Shown piece by piece: positions 46,732 to 61,100 of a stretch of 64,000 nucleotides of DNA (the stretch's first letter is position 1; each line of letters opens with the position of its first letter). Source of the DNA: Beroe forskalii (Eukaryota > Ctenophora > Nuda > Beroida > Beroidae); the NCBI GenBank assembly GCA_011033025.1, contig WFMF01000683.1:1-64000 (forward strand). Direction: 5' to 3'. The position numbers and the translations under genes are program-made. The notes beneath the pieces were generated by a model. The model did not search any database, was not told the origin of the DNA, and saw only the letters and a program-made list of their open reading frames with translations.

Positions 46732-46769
46732 AAACGCATCACACCAACTTGCAGAAAATATAAAGCAGG

Positions 46770-46980
46770 GCTAGGAAACGACCGGTTAACCGAACCGAAA
46801 CCGAAAAACCGGTTAACCGGCCCTTTTTGGCCAACCGAAACCGAAACCGAAACCGAGCTGGACAGAATCCAAAAACCGAACCGAACCGGAACCGAGTTTT
46901 TTTCAAATTTGAAACTGAAACCGAAACCGAAACCGGAAAAATTATTTATTTTTTCCGGTTTCTTTTCGGTTATTTACCTT
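46770..46980. repeat. ACCGAA-rich array
   Basis: Tandem CCGAAACCGAAA and ACCGGTTAACCG motifs with a complementary CGGTTTCTTTTCGG end, so it is partly self-complementary. The GGAAACGACCGGTTA start recurs at about 22388. Confidence 0.7.
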
Positions 46981-47358
46981 TGAAATGGAACACATAATGA
47001 TTGAAATCACTCTGTGTTAAATTGGAAACCTGTGTATGTTTTGCCGTCATGAAATGACTGATGCTCGAAATTTTGGATTACATAACGTGCTAGAGATGAT
47101 ATGGTAAATTATCTAATTTATTTATCCGATATCACCCAAACACCTACGAGGTGCTTTAAAGGACAATTTTTACAAAGAGAATAGAGAGAGTGAATTTAAT
47201 GAAAGCATTATCATCTTAATCGCACAAGATCAGTATTCATGCCTGACCACGACAGCTATTTGCACCCCAATGTACGCAATTAACTGTTGCTGCATAGTAT
47301 GGTGTCTCCAACTTTCGAGGCTTGGGTGTATAAATTAGCCTCACGTTGGTAATTTTCG

Positions 47359-47620
47359 CGACTGATTGACTGACCGATTGACTGACTGATTGACTGACTG
47401 ATTGACTGACTGATTGACTGACTGATTGACTGACTGATTGACTGATTGACTGACCATTGACTGATTGACTGACCGATTGACCGACTGATTGACTGACCGA
47501 TTGACCGACTGATTGACTGACTGATTGACTGACTGATTGACTGACTGACTGACTGACTGGATTGACTGACCGATTGACCGACTGATTGACTGACTGATTG
47601 ACTGACTGATTGACTGACCG
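47359..47620. repeat. TGACTGAT simple repeat at contig end
   Basis: About 260 bp of GATTGACTGACT-type units run into the gap. The repeat is the likely reason the contig broke here. Confidence 0.95.
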
Positions 47621-47720
47621 NNNNNNNNNNNNNNNNNNNNNNNNNNNNNNNNNNNNNNNNNNNNNNNNNNNNNNNNNNNNNNNNNNNNNNNNNNNNNNNN
47701 NNNNNNNNNNNNNNNNNNNN
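47621..47720. other. assembly gap (100 N) at the symmetry point
   Basis: Exactly 100 N between two contigs that are reverse complements of each other over about 17 kb. Confidence 0.98.
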
Positions 47721-49071
47721 TTTTGACCGAGTTGTTTCTAGCACTTCTGTGTAAAAGCTTGCTTAAAAGAAGTGCTTTATAATTGTCAATATTTATTTAT
47801 TTATTTATATTTCTCTTGTCACCTGCTGATGGAAAATCTCATCGCAGTTGACAATGGGGGACCTTGCAGCTGCAAGGTAACCGCTGATGATTCACAGTTT
47901 AGTCTCTTCCCTCTCCTATTTGATCCTTGAATTAGAAAATCGATATCCAGCTATATTTATTCTATGACTATGTTTGCCATACACCATTATAGATAAGACT
48001 TTGGACTACTCCAATAGGACTGAACGCCTAGAACCTAAGAGAGCAACCACCCCTTGGGTCAAGTATCTTAAGAATAGGACTACACTTAAGCCATCCCTAG
48101 AGGATGCTGCAGGAGTAGCTCTCACTTGGCATTCTGATCACAAAAGGAGGGCCTGACCCCACCACTGGACTGACAAATCCTTCTGCCCTGGGAGGAAAAG
48201 GACTCATCCCACCAGGAGCATAGGAGTGCTCATCTCGGGCCTGTAGCTCTAACTCCCAGGTTCATCCCCATTCTAGTAGTGGCATATCTGATCCTTGCTT
48301 GCCCTCACCTGACTTCTTCCCAAACATGCATTTTTAATTTCATCCCATTGTGACCCTTAAGTCCTGGCAAACTTTGCCATCCATCAACCTGGTGACTCTT
48401 CCTGTGCTATTTATTTATCTATCACTGTGCTAAACATGAGCCAAATGGAAACCCCCCTTGTTCATTGACACTTGGCAGTTTGTCTCTATACCCTTATTTC
48501 AGCCCTGAGTGGCCTGCTGATCCCTGGTGAATCACTTTAAAGTCTGATCCTTTTGACCAGATCTATTGTCAACAACCCATATTCAAAATCGGCATGAAAA
48601 AGTCCAATTTTTCAACAACAAAAGAAAACACCAAAAAAGAAAAAAAAAATACCAAAAACAAAACACACATAACTATAAGAACTGAATGCAAAAAAACAAG
48701 AACTTTTAAGAAAAAGCATGGCCTACCCTATTTTTGATTCTAAGGCTAGGGTTTTGTTGGTTTTTTGGTGTTTTTGGGCTTCATCCCCCTCATATTTGTC
48801 ATTTAAATTCAAATATGAAAATAGACAGCATGGTCCAGAGAGCTCTCTCTGCTAGGATATCACTGACAGCAAGTAGTCTCACATACTCATGAACTGCTTG
48901 CTATAAAAGTACAGCAATTCAATTGTTTTATTAATTCAGCCATTGAGGTTTTAGATATTAACATATTATTTAGAATACCTGATGTCGGGGGATTATATTA
49001 TATCAAATAATTTCTCATAATCTATTGAATTTGAGTAGGATAGGGTTGCTGTTTGTTGCAAAGAAACCAAC
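47721..49071. promoter_or_regulatory. clathrin upstream region (contig 3)
   Basis: Bases 48005-49071 match 45276-46365 inverted. Bases 47721-48004 differ from contig 2 and include the dispersed repeat shared with 10561-10750 (about 47815-47995). The clathrin promoter and 5' UTR should lie in the last few hundred bases, but no specific site could be assigned. Confidence 0.4.
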
Positions 49072-49113
49072 ATGGCACAGGTCATGCCGATTAGGTTTCA
49101 AGAGCATATTCAG
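49072..49113 (+). CDS. CLTC: clathrin exon 1 (contig 3) with non-consensus donor
   Basis: Encodes [14 protein letters not shown]. The following bases are CTCACTGCTG, whereas contig 2 has GTAACTGCTG. CTCACT equals the first six bases of exon 2, so the sequence looks like the spliced junction for six bases and then returns to intron. If real, read-through would add about ten residues before a stop. Confidence 0.85.
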
Positions 49114-52100
49114 CTCACTGCTGATAAATATCAGCCTTTACTTTGAAAATTTTGTTTTATTACTTTGTGATTGATTGCATAAAGGAATGTATGAATGTTT
49201 ATAATATTTATTTATGAGGATGCAAAAATACAAGGATTTCTTCTTCTTATTATTTTGTTTTCGTCAAATTATAAAACTATCAATTATTATCTGGATGGAT
49301 CTTATTGACTATAACATCTATATATTCAGCTCACTAACATAGGTATAAACAGTGCTAACATTGGGTTTTCAAATATTACCATGGAATCAGATAAATTCAT
49401 TTGTATCAGAGAAAAGAATGGTGATCAGTCACAGGTAATAAAACTTAATCTGAAGCTGTAAGTTATGATAGTACCTTTGTCAAATAAGGCACTATCATAT
49501 CATGAGTTATTATTAGTAACAAAGGCATCTGAAATTCTGGCACGTAGAAATCATATTATTTCACCTATTATAAATGAGTATTGAGCAATCGTTATTGGAA
49601 AGTTTGAAACCACTCTCTACCAATTACCGTAAACTTTTATATTTATTTGAATAAATGAATAATGGGGCATCTTTGCTGAAATGCTTACCAATGCTTCTTA
49701 CTACAGGTTGTCATTGTAGACATGGCCGACACCGCCAATCCCATGAGGCGGCCTATCTCGGCAGACTCAGCCATCATGAACCCTTCGAGTAAAGTTATTG
49801 CCTTGAAAGGTAGCTATGAAATGAAATATTTACATTTGGAATCTATATTCTATTATGAACAAAACTGTTTGGCTTCATCAATAGCATCCTAATAGAATGC
49901 AACTAAACAAGGTTATTTAAAGGTAGGTTTAAATGGGACTATCCTCATCTTTCAGCGGGTAAGACGTTACAGATCTTCAATCTGGAGATGAAGAGTAAGA
50001 TCAAAGCCCACGTATCGAATGAGGATGTTATCTTCTGGAAGTGGATATCAGTTAACACAATCGCACTTGTCACAGAAAACACAGTGTATCACTGGCCCAT
50101 GGAAGGTTCGTAGTGCTTACAGAATGTTTTGCACTCTGCTTTTAAAGTATATTATGTTTGATAAATATAAGATATATAATTAATATAGTGTTACAATGTT
50201 GCTACTGCCCTCGTTGTAAGCTCGAAGCGAATTCTTTCATTAACTTCGCAAGTGCTGCGATCAAGATCATAAAATCTCTAGCTCAAATCGTTTTTAACTT
50301 ATTGCAATTTATTGCCCGTCATTTCACTAAGCAATCGACCATGCAATATTGGGCGTTCATATCGGTCGAGTTCAATCAATCAGTTATTTTTGAAGCCAGG
50401 ACTTGCCTTTTTTGCATCCATGAGAAGCAACTTGCAAGCCAAGATAGTATTCAAACATTATGGTCAAAATGAATTGAATGTTTGAATAGCAAAAGTAAGC
50501 CAATAAGCCATTATGAATCAATGAGTGCGGCATTTCTTTCATTGTTGAATATTGAAAAATAATACATCAGTGATGGTCATGAAATGAATAAATACCTTAT
50601 CATATAAACCATGTTTGTGTAACACAGAATTACTGTGTTTAATGTGTACATGACGTGCTATAGTATGCAAATGATGTTAGAGTGCTGGTATGTTATATTA
50701 ATAACCATAGCTTTTCGTGGTATAAGGTTTCAACTAATGTTAGCTCTTACACTTTGGATGGTGTAACGTCCTTTCACAGAGAGAAAGGAAATTGTTTATA
50801 ATGTTCAAATTTTCTGATTTTCAATCCATTACAATTGTTATTCAATCACACAAATTTCCATGTGTAAACAGCAGGAAGGGGCCTGGCCCAGTGGCCCCCC
50901 TGAATTTTTTGGCCATAAAATTTTCATGTTCAAGCATCAAATGTTCACTTAAATTAACAAGAATTTCTTACGCCCACAGGCGCAATTCATGTTGCAGTTT
51001 CCTCGCTTTTCATTCAAAAATTATGATGAAATAAAATTTAATTTAAGGGTACGGTTTCCAAACGAAGATATGTACAGCAAGCTGTGTTGACAACATACTT
51101 TGGACCCAGAGAATACATTATTTACTAATAGGGGTCAATAGAATTTCAAGCTTATTTCTGGTTAACTGCAATTATGGGTCGAGCCCTCCCCCTTAGATTT
51201 TTCTTGGCCGCCCCCTCCCTGATTGTTGGTGGATTTATTTTTAAACCAGCCCAAGTTGCTAAAAACTGCTTCTTAAACCCTTAGTGAGTAGAGAGTGTAT
51301 ATGATTCATTTCTTCAGAGCAGAATTTTACTTCAAGTCTGTAACATGATCCCTGATAAAAGTAACAAAGATAACAGAGGAGGCCCTTAATTGATTCTGAA
51401 GGCTTTAAGTTCTATATATTTGGGTGTAAAACACCAGGTTGCTTAAATCCTTGACTGCAAATTTATGAAATCACGGATAGAATTGAATATGGTAAATCAA
51501 AAATCTGTGCGGACTTAAATATTCACTGCCACACCTCTACTCACTCACCTCTATCACTATGCTTCATTCCCACAATTTATTTCTACTCATTACTAAATTT
51601 GATTTAATTGGAACTAATGGTTTATACCCACAAACTGCATAATATTCCCATTTAAACAAGTATTCTATAAGGTGAATGTGACAACTCTTCATTGTTAATC
51701 GATTTTTCGGCTTCTCAAACTTCAGGCTTGCCCTAACTTTGCATATTTTGTTTTGGTTCATACGATAGCTCCAGCAAGTATGATTCCTATGCCCCGGAAT
51801 ATGCTATTAATGGCTGCTTGTGAGATTACACCATGGGGTAGTTGTTGACCACTCAGCCTGAATTACTCGGAAATAAACATTTATTGGTCCCAAAATCTCT
51901 TCTCAGTATAACAAGGCAACAACTAACCATGATATTCCCATCCTTGATAATCTTATTTTATTTCTACGATCCCTATGTTTGTAAAAATGGCATGAAATTT
52001 AAATAACTTAATTTCTTCGAATAACCTGTTTTCTTCATCTTATTTTTATACTAAATACACGCAGGTGACGCTCTGCCACAGAAGGTGTTCGACCGACACA

Positions 52101-55100
52101 GCAACCTGAAGGGGTGTCAGATCATCAACTACCGCACTGACGAGGCCATGAAGTGGTTGCTCCTGGTTGGCATCTCAGCCCAGCAGCAGCGGGTAGTGGG
52201 CGCCATGCAGCTTTACTCCGTGGAGAGGAATGTGTCACAGCCCATTGAAGGGCACGCAGCCACCTTCGTGCCTTTCCAGGTGCGTGTTGTCAGGCGTTGT
52301 CATCCTCGTGTTGTCAGGTGTTGTCATCCTTGTTTTGTCATCCTCGTGTTGTCAGGTGTTGTCGTCCTTGTGTTGTCAGGCATTGTCACCCTTGTGTTAT
52401 CATCCTCTTGTGTTGTCAGGTGTTGTCATACTTGTGTTTTCAGGTGTTGTCATCCTTTTGTTGTCAAGTGTTCTGTGTTGTCATCCTTACAGTATTGTCA
52501 GGTGTTGTCACCCTTGTGTTCTCAGGTTTTGTCATCCTTGTGTTGTCCCTCTATCTGCAGTTGTTATTTTAAGAACGTTTGTTAGTAATTCTTCTCATTC
52601 ACTCCATTTGACAGGTTGAAGGCAACAAAAGTCCGAGTAACGTGTTTGCTTTCTCTGTGAGGAATCAAACTGGAGGAAAACTGCATATTATTGAGGTGAG
52701 GAGTGCTAAAACGGGGAGTTGTTAATCCTTGATTAAAGTCTTTCCGTCAAGATTGTATTACAATCAAGCTCTTTGATTTGATGGGTTTTGGCATTATTTA
52801 TTTCACCGCAAAAGTAATGGTTCTACCGTTATAAGCCACTGTATCCCTTGAGAATTACATTGTTTCGAGTTATCCATACTCACGCATTTTGCCGGGTTCT
52901 ATACCAAATTATAATGTACCTACCTTATCCCTCTAATTTTAAAATTATACTTCTGTAATTTGTAGATGTTATAGTGCTTCGTGAAAATTTAACACATCTA
53001 TATTTTTAGTTGTACACACAAAACAAACGTAGGTTTCTCTCGAAAATATGTTATTAGATGGTAATTTTTCCGTCTGCTTAGAATGAAATCAGTCATGCAT
53101 TCCGTTCTAAAAACACCTAAATCCTCAATCCTGACTTTCTGAATTATGATGATTCTGTGTGAAGAAATCGCTCTCAGCCCTGAGTACGTACATCGATCGT
53201 AATTCTTTTTCTCATTCATTCAGCATAATATTTATTGTACATTCTCTACACGCTCTATTATGTAATGTACACAATAACTATTGTGTGTGCTACTGTACAT
53301 ACAATACCATCTGGGAAATGCAATTAGAGTTAATGAGGTCGTGAACGGTGAATGTTATTGTTAAATAAATGTGGCCATTATAAATAGGCACATTTTCGTG
53401 CGTATGTATCTATGTTACATGTATTTTTGGTACAAATAAATAAATCGTGGTAGCATGTCTCACATACCACTAGTCACTACGTCACAACACATGTCTGTGT
53501 ATGTCTCTCCTGGGACAGAGGTTTGGCTGAATCCTTCTGACGGACCTGTCTCTGCTAGATAAACAACATCACAGATGTTTCAACTTGATAGTCTGAAGAC
53601 CAGATTTGCGTGAAGGGTAATCCGTGTTCGAGTTTAGGTTTAAATTGTATGGCCATCACTCATCAAGGAAGATGTGGAAGAAGTAGGAGAGACTTGTCAA
53701 GAAGGCTTGGTAGGAGTAGAAGGGGATGGTCATCAGCTCATCACTCGTCAAAGAAGGCGTGACAGGAGAACGGGCTCAAATTAAAACTGGAGTGTCCTCC
53801 GTTACTCAAGTTATATCCATTTTCCATCTTGAGATCTTGAATTTGAAGTTCAGAAAACGTCAAATTTTCAAAAACTATAGCACAGCATTAACCAGTAGTA
53901 TCGTAATAGAAAGCAACGATGTAGGAAGATGTCATGAGGCAAAAGTGGTCACGTGACATTATGTCACGTGACTTTACGTCACGTGATCATCTTTAGCAAT
54001 CAACACAAAACGGGGAAGAAGTTTGAAGCAGAAACAATTTGCTTACACCAGACAGGTGATATGATTGGTTCATGACTCATGTCACGTGACCTCTATGTAC
54101 ATACATAATTAGCAATACATATGCACTTCAAACGGCAAATGCCTAATCACTATTTACTTTCATCTTAAGAAAACAAGTTGGTATATAGCACACGATCTTC
54201 TTAACAAGAAATTTGAGACTTCCTCCGACCATCACTCATCAGACATGACATAATAAGATGATATATTGATATTGCCTTGTGATAGCTCAAGCCCCAAGGT
54301 CATGAGTTAAATAAACACTTTAGGCTCTCATTGCTCTATTGCTAACCAAGTTTATAGTTACATTCTAGTGAAATCAAATTATGTGAGATAAAAGTATGGG
54401 AACTGCCCTGTTGATAGGTACATGGAGATATGGAAAAAGAACGAAAATTAGTATAAAAATCTATGTTTTCTGGCCTTGAAAAGCAGTAGGGCCAAAGTAT
54501 ACTTTGGCCCTACAAGCCTGAAACGCAGTAGGGCCATGGCCCTACTGGCCCACCCACTTCCTACATCACTGATAGAAAGCACTCGCAGAGAACTGATTAT
54601 AATCTGCACGTGCACATAAATTGGTTCCCATAGCAATGGCACCTCTTTTCTCCCTTTTGACTTAGTTTCTCTTGATATTTTCTTGACAAGCCCGCACAAA
54701 CGGAGATTGCGCGCTAGTGGTGAAATACGAAGGGCACAACACACGCCTTCCTCGACGAGTGAAGACCAGCCCCTCCTACTGGGGCTAGTGATAGACACGG
54801 ATTGGCCTACACTCGAATATGGTCGGGGTCTTCAGACTATCAAGGTGATTCATTTTACGTAGCCAACGCTGTTACTGTATATCTAACTCATGGGACAGAG
54901 GGTTTGGCTGGGTCCTTCTTACAGACCCTAGATATACAGCATCTGGCATCACACATATTTCAACTTGATCGTCTGAAAACCCCGACCAGATTCGAGAGTA
55001 ACATGTCAAATACGTGTTCATCACTAGCCCCAGTAGGTGGGGCTGGCAACCACTCGTCAAGGAAGGCTTGGTAGGAGTAGAAGGGGCTGTTTAGGAAGGC

Positions 55101-58100
55101 ATGGTAGGATTAGGAGGCGCTGGTCATTTGTCGTCAAGGAAGGCGTGGTAGGAGGAGGAGGGGCTGGTCATCACTCGTCAAGACAGGCGTGGTAGGATTA
55201 GGAGGCGCTGGTCATTTGTCGCCAAGGAAGGCGTGGTAGGAGGAGGAGGGGCTGGTCATCACTCGTCAAGGAAGGCGTGGTAGAAGTATGAGAGGCTGGT
55301 CATCACTCGTCAAGGAAGGCGTGGTAGGAGTAGGATCGGAGGGGCTGTTCATCACTCGTCAAGGAAGGCGTGGCAGGAGTAGGAGGGGCTGGTACTCGTC
55401 AAGGAAGGCGTGGTTGGAGTAGGAGGAGCTGGTCATCACTCGTCAAGGAAGGCGTGGTAGGAGTAGGAGAGGCTGGTCATCACTCGTCAAGGAAGGCGTG
55501 GTAGGAGTAGGAGAGGTGGGTCATCACTCGTCAAGGAAGGCGTGGTAGGAGTAGGAGAGGCTGGTCATCACTCGTCAAGGAAGGCGTGGTAGGAGAAGGA
55601 GCGGTCAAAAAATGTAATGAATAATGACTCCACCCGCAGTGGGGGGCTTATATATGCGTTTGTTGACACCCAATCAAGATGACGAATGCGCGCATTCCAC
55701 ATTCTATTCCTCATGACGTTGACACCATTCTTATGTTATGACGTATGACGTATTCAGATTCGTTCGCAATCCACATTCCAGCCATATGACGTTGACACCA
55801 TTCGTATGTTATGACGTATGACGTATTCTGATTCGTACGCATTCCACATTCCAGCCATATGACGTTGACACCATTCGTATATTATGACGTATGACATATT
55901 AAGATTCGTGCGCTTCTACATTACATTCCTGATGACGTATGAAGAATATTTATTTTCGCGGATTCCACATTCCATCCCATATGAATGAATGAAGGAATAA
56001 CATTGACGGTATAATTGTAACTGTGAACTCGTATGTCGAGACCATCATACCGAATAAAGTAGATGAAAGGACAGGTAAGTAGTGGTTCACAGGATTTTCC
56101 ACATTGGGACGGCTGCCCAATCTTATTGAGAACACATTCTGTAACACATCCTCCCAGTAAGTTTTTGAGGACTCTGACCATTTTGAAACTAAACATCTGA
56201 CTGACTAACTTTGCAGGGTTACATTTTGTTACAATTTGTTCCACTTTTGGCGTGGAATGAATCAATGTATTGCGTTTGTTTTGAGGTAGGAGCCCCAGCG
56301 GAAGGTAACGCTAACTTCGCTAAGAAAACGGTGGATGTCTTCTTCCCTGCTGAGGCACCTAACGATTTCCCTGTCGCTATGCAGGTGATTTATTTATACA
56401 TACATACATCTCACGTGATAAATAAACCGGAAATGTTATGTTTTGTTGCGAGTGAGTTTTATGGAAGTAATTGAATTACTGGACTATGTTTAAGATCTTT
56501 CTTCATGAATTCGGCAAACTATTTCCTTCATTAACCCCTGTTTATTCCTCCCAACATTCCAGGCGAGTAAAGAACATGGACTTATCTACATGATAACTAA
56601 GTACGGTTACATTCATCTCTACGACATCGAATCAGGGACCTGTATCTACATGAACAGGATATCAGGGGATACGATATTCGTTACTGCTCCTCACGAAGCT
56701 TCCAACGGAATAATCGGGGTCAACCGAAAGGGCCAGGTACGTGGCATGTGACGTAATTGCGGTGAATTCCGATAGTTTTCTTCTCCAAATGTTCCGCGCG
56801 CGCCGCAATAAAGTACATAATGTCAGCAAATTTCATTTCAAACGCTTACAAAACACAATTCTTGTGGCAGCGTCTAATACGCTAATGGAACACGTACGTA
56901 CTTTTAGTAGATCTGTAGAATTTAGGTCCTCGGTTCAATTTCCTGTTCCACAAGTCAATTTCCTCATGCCATGAACTCCAGAGCACGTATATTGTTTCTT
57001 GGAATTTCATTCATTGTGTTAAACACTGATAACGGCCCAAAATTATGGAATGTAATCTGTATGCACATTCTTGCTGGTATGTGCTCAGTGCTCAGAAATA
57101 TGCTCACAATGAATTATAATTGCTATACAAAATAATAGCTGTGGAATGGATAACTTGCGCTCAATACCACCTCTGTCAATCTATAGACTACTCTATTCAG
57201 AACATGTTTCCGAGCAGAATTGTGACAAATTTAGCGCGGCGTGTTGCGCGCTACGCATATTGTTGAAGCTAAAATTCTCGTAAATCAAGGCGGAATGTTT
57301 TGGTATGTAGCGCCCATAGTTAGGATCAATTAATGTTTTCTGAATATTTTTTGCTAATTACAATCAGCAATAGCCAGCAATGCTTTTGTGATACTTAACC
57401 CCAATTGCCATTACTTTCTGGCACAATTATGGTAATATGAGAGGGTAAATTAACAGCAGTACAATTTGTGACATCTCATTAGACATGGCTGGGCTCATCA
57501 GCCAATCTACCAACTCAGGGTTCCTTACGCAGTTCCTCATTGTGCCTCATTCTGAAGTCCAATTAGAAGCCACGAGAAATTTCATCAAACGAGATAAACG
57601 ATTATACAAAAGTACGTTAAAGGTAATAAAAACAAATAAGAACACCACGTCTAGACAAGCTGTTTTCCTGAGCTCCTGGGCAAACATTGATATTATTCTG
57701 CAAGTTCGATTTCTTCCCTTTGTTTGCAATTGTCCAATATTGTATTAATTTAAACTAACAAAATTACTGTTTACAACAATTATTGACAGGATTGAACTGT
57801 ATTAATGAGAGACTTGATCCTATAAGGAGATTTCATTCCATTCCGAGTTCATTCTATTCCGAGTTCATTCTATATTTCAAATACTTTTTTCTAACTTTCT
57901 TAATCCTACGATAAAATGGTAGTATCTAGGAACATAGCTGATTTCAGCGTAAAATAGCCCCCATTAGCCCCCATGGGGGCTACGTGAGGGGCTATGAGGG
58001 GCTACGTGAGGGGCTAATCATGGTGTCTAGCCCCCATGGGCGCTAATATACGGTGGGGGCTATTTGCATTCGGTAGCCCCTCACGGTGAGGGACTAAAAT

Positions 58101-61100
58101 GTTCATTTAGCCCCTCATAGCCCCTCACGTAGCCCCTCACGTAGCCCCCATGGGCGCTAAATCTTCAATATAGCCCCTCATTAGCTCCCACGAATTATGT
58201 ATCAACGCATTTCCGTGAGGGGCTATAGCACCCATATGAGGGGCTATAGCACCCATATGAGAGGCTAATGGGAGCTAAATTTGACTGAATGAAATAGCCC
58301 CCCACGAGAGTGCATTTCGTGTTCTAAATTGCAAAATTATGACATCCATTAAACAGTTTTAATGTTTTTCTGAACTAACCCCTCTCTTGGAGCCCTCGGA
58401 ACATGTTCCTCTATATCGTTTGCATTCTTCTTCGCTAGCCCCTCATAGCCCCTCACGTAGCCCCTCACGTAGCCCCCATGGGGGCTAATGGGGGCTATTT
58501 TACGCTGAAATCAGCTATTTTCCTATACTACCATTTTACCAATCCTACTTGAGTACTTGAATAACAACCATTGCCTATATTTCGCTTTGTAGAATAGCTG
58601 TATAGGAGTATAGGTATTAGGTACTATAATATCTAACGTGGAACAACTAATTTACGTGTAAATTGGTCACAAAGAAGTCTGCAGTCGAGTACCGTTGTAA
58701 ATACTAAATACTCCCATAGCTCAGTGGTTATTTGCTAATCTGTGTTTTTGGTACTTCATCTAAGCATCTAGCGTAAAAAACATAAAACAACTGATTTTGC
58801 ACAAACCTGGTCACATAAATTCTACTTCAATTACCGTTCTCATTAACTTCAATAGCTCAATTTTGATTTGTTTCGTTTATCATTTTGAACATTTAACCTT
58901 CTAAATACCAATTATACAAATGGATTTCGAGTTCTTGAATTTGAAAAATATGCAAATTCTATTGCAAGAATGACTCATGAAGGCCCATATCTTTATTTCT
59001 GCCGTCCAAACATCGAAGGTAATTATGACCATGCATGGTGAGGTCAATTTCAAAATTGTGACAAATTTTGAACCAGGAACCTGCAATAATTTTTGCGCAT
59101 TTTCGCACTTGCAGTATAATGAATGGCGCAATTTAAGGCATAAGATGTCTGCATATCGATATCTCACAGTCATAGACCGAAATCAGATCATTATCAGGTA
59201 TATTATGGTCATGGCGAGAGGTTTATTTCAAAATTGTGACAAATTTTGAACCTGCAAAATATTTCTATGTTCAGAATCACTCCAGGCTAAGAGCGAAATT
59301 TTATTTTCCGATTTTTGTTCCCAGACTTTTATAGAATACGTTTTGGACATTTGGAAGTGATTGAGACGATTTTTAGAATTTTCAATTTTGCACGTGACGC
59401 GCATTTTTCGCACGTGCAGTATAATAAATGGCGCAATCATGCATTGAATGTCATCGCATACTGATACCTCACACTAATGAACCGAAATCAGGCCAATATC
59501 GGGTATATTATGGCCATGGTGAGGTTTATTTCAAAAATTGACAAATTTTGAACCTGCAAATATTTCTATGTTCAGAATCACTCCAGGCTAAGAGCGAAAT
59601 TTTATTTTCCGATTTTGTTCCCAGACTTTTATAGAATACGTTTTGGACATTTTGGAAGTGATTGAGACGATTTTTAGAATTTTCAATTTTGCACGTGACG
59701 CGCATTTTCGCACGTGCAGTATAATAAATAGCGCAATTATGCATTGAATGTCATCGCATACTGATACCACACTAATGAACGAAATCAGGCCAATATCGGG
59801 TATATTATGGCCATGGTGAGGTTTATTTCAAAATTGTGACAAATTTTGAACCTGCAAATATTTCTATGTTCAGAATCACTCCAGGCTAAGAGCGAAATTT
59901 TATTTTTCCGATTTTTGTTCCCAGACTTTTATAGAATACGTTTTGGACATTTTGGAAGTGATTGAGACGATTTTTAGAATTTTCAATTTTTGCACGTGAC
60001 GCGCATTTTTCGCACGTGCAGTATAATAAACTAGAAGGCCCGTTAGGCCTTCTGGGTCACAGGACACCCGACCCTTTCAATGCTGGCTACAGGGCACAAC
60101 CATGCCAGCATATAATTGCCCTAGTCAGGACCCTGGTATCTTAGGCTTGAAAAGTTGAAAAAATGGACATTAAAGTACGCAGTATTTTCAAAATTCATGA
60201 GCCACCTGCCACAACGCAAGTTTCATAAATAATAATATTGAATTATGAAAATTAATGACAAAAACAATTGAAAAGTATGAAATAAAATGAACAATTGCGG
60301 TTTTTTTAAGTTTGGAAGTGTCAAATGTGATATCTTACACTAAGTTAGTCATTGATGCAATTTTTTGTTACTGGGGGTGGGGGTGCAACGTAACGAAATT
60401 ACGAAATATTCACATAAGGGCTTTGAAAATAAATGAAAGTATAGACCAAATTTTACGATTCCATATGAACCTCGAACAAACAGCTGTTAAATAAGAAGAA
60501 CTCAAAAATAATGTTTTTTAATCTTAAGTTCAGATTAGAAGAATAGATGGGCAACAAATTTGAATGAAAAATCAAAATTGTTTGCATTTTTATCTTTTCA
60601 TAACCCACTTCTAGCTTCAGTAAATAATTGAATTCCTCATTCCGTCGAATTCTCGCAGCAAACCATCGAATTGTTTTCTTGAAAGAATTACCGCTAATTT
60701 TCATAATGGAACAACTCTTACCATTTCTCCTACGACGGTGATAAGTTAGTCTTGGGTCAAAAACTTTTTACCGAACTCGAAAATTCTATTGGGAACGTAT
60801 AAATTATGAATTTCAACAGTGGAAACGTTTCCAAAATATACAACGAAATGGCAGATTCTTCGTGAAAATGCACGTGCAGTTTTGCGCGCGCTAGCCCATG
60901 TATCCATAGCAACGCGCTCAACTGGTGAATCAAATCTAAAACTCGATCATGTTTTTCGCGACCCTTTTTCCAACTTTGAGCGTTAACCACAAAAAACCTA
61001 AAGCCTTTACGCAAAAAAGAAGAATGTAGCAATACGAAGACACCTTTTTTCTACCACCCTGCAAAAAATCGCGGGTTTTCAACTCCTAGTGTGTCAGATT

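Noticed and set aside
47280-47744. SQSISQSVSQ-rich frame across the gap
   Set aside because: Translation of the TGACTGAT simple repeat and N run.
58700-58735. tRNA-like A box (CATAGCTCAGTGGTTA)
   Set aside because: No B box at the right spacing and no cloverleaf; too little for a tRNA or SINE call.
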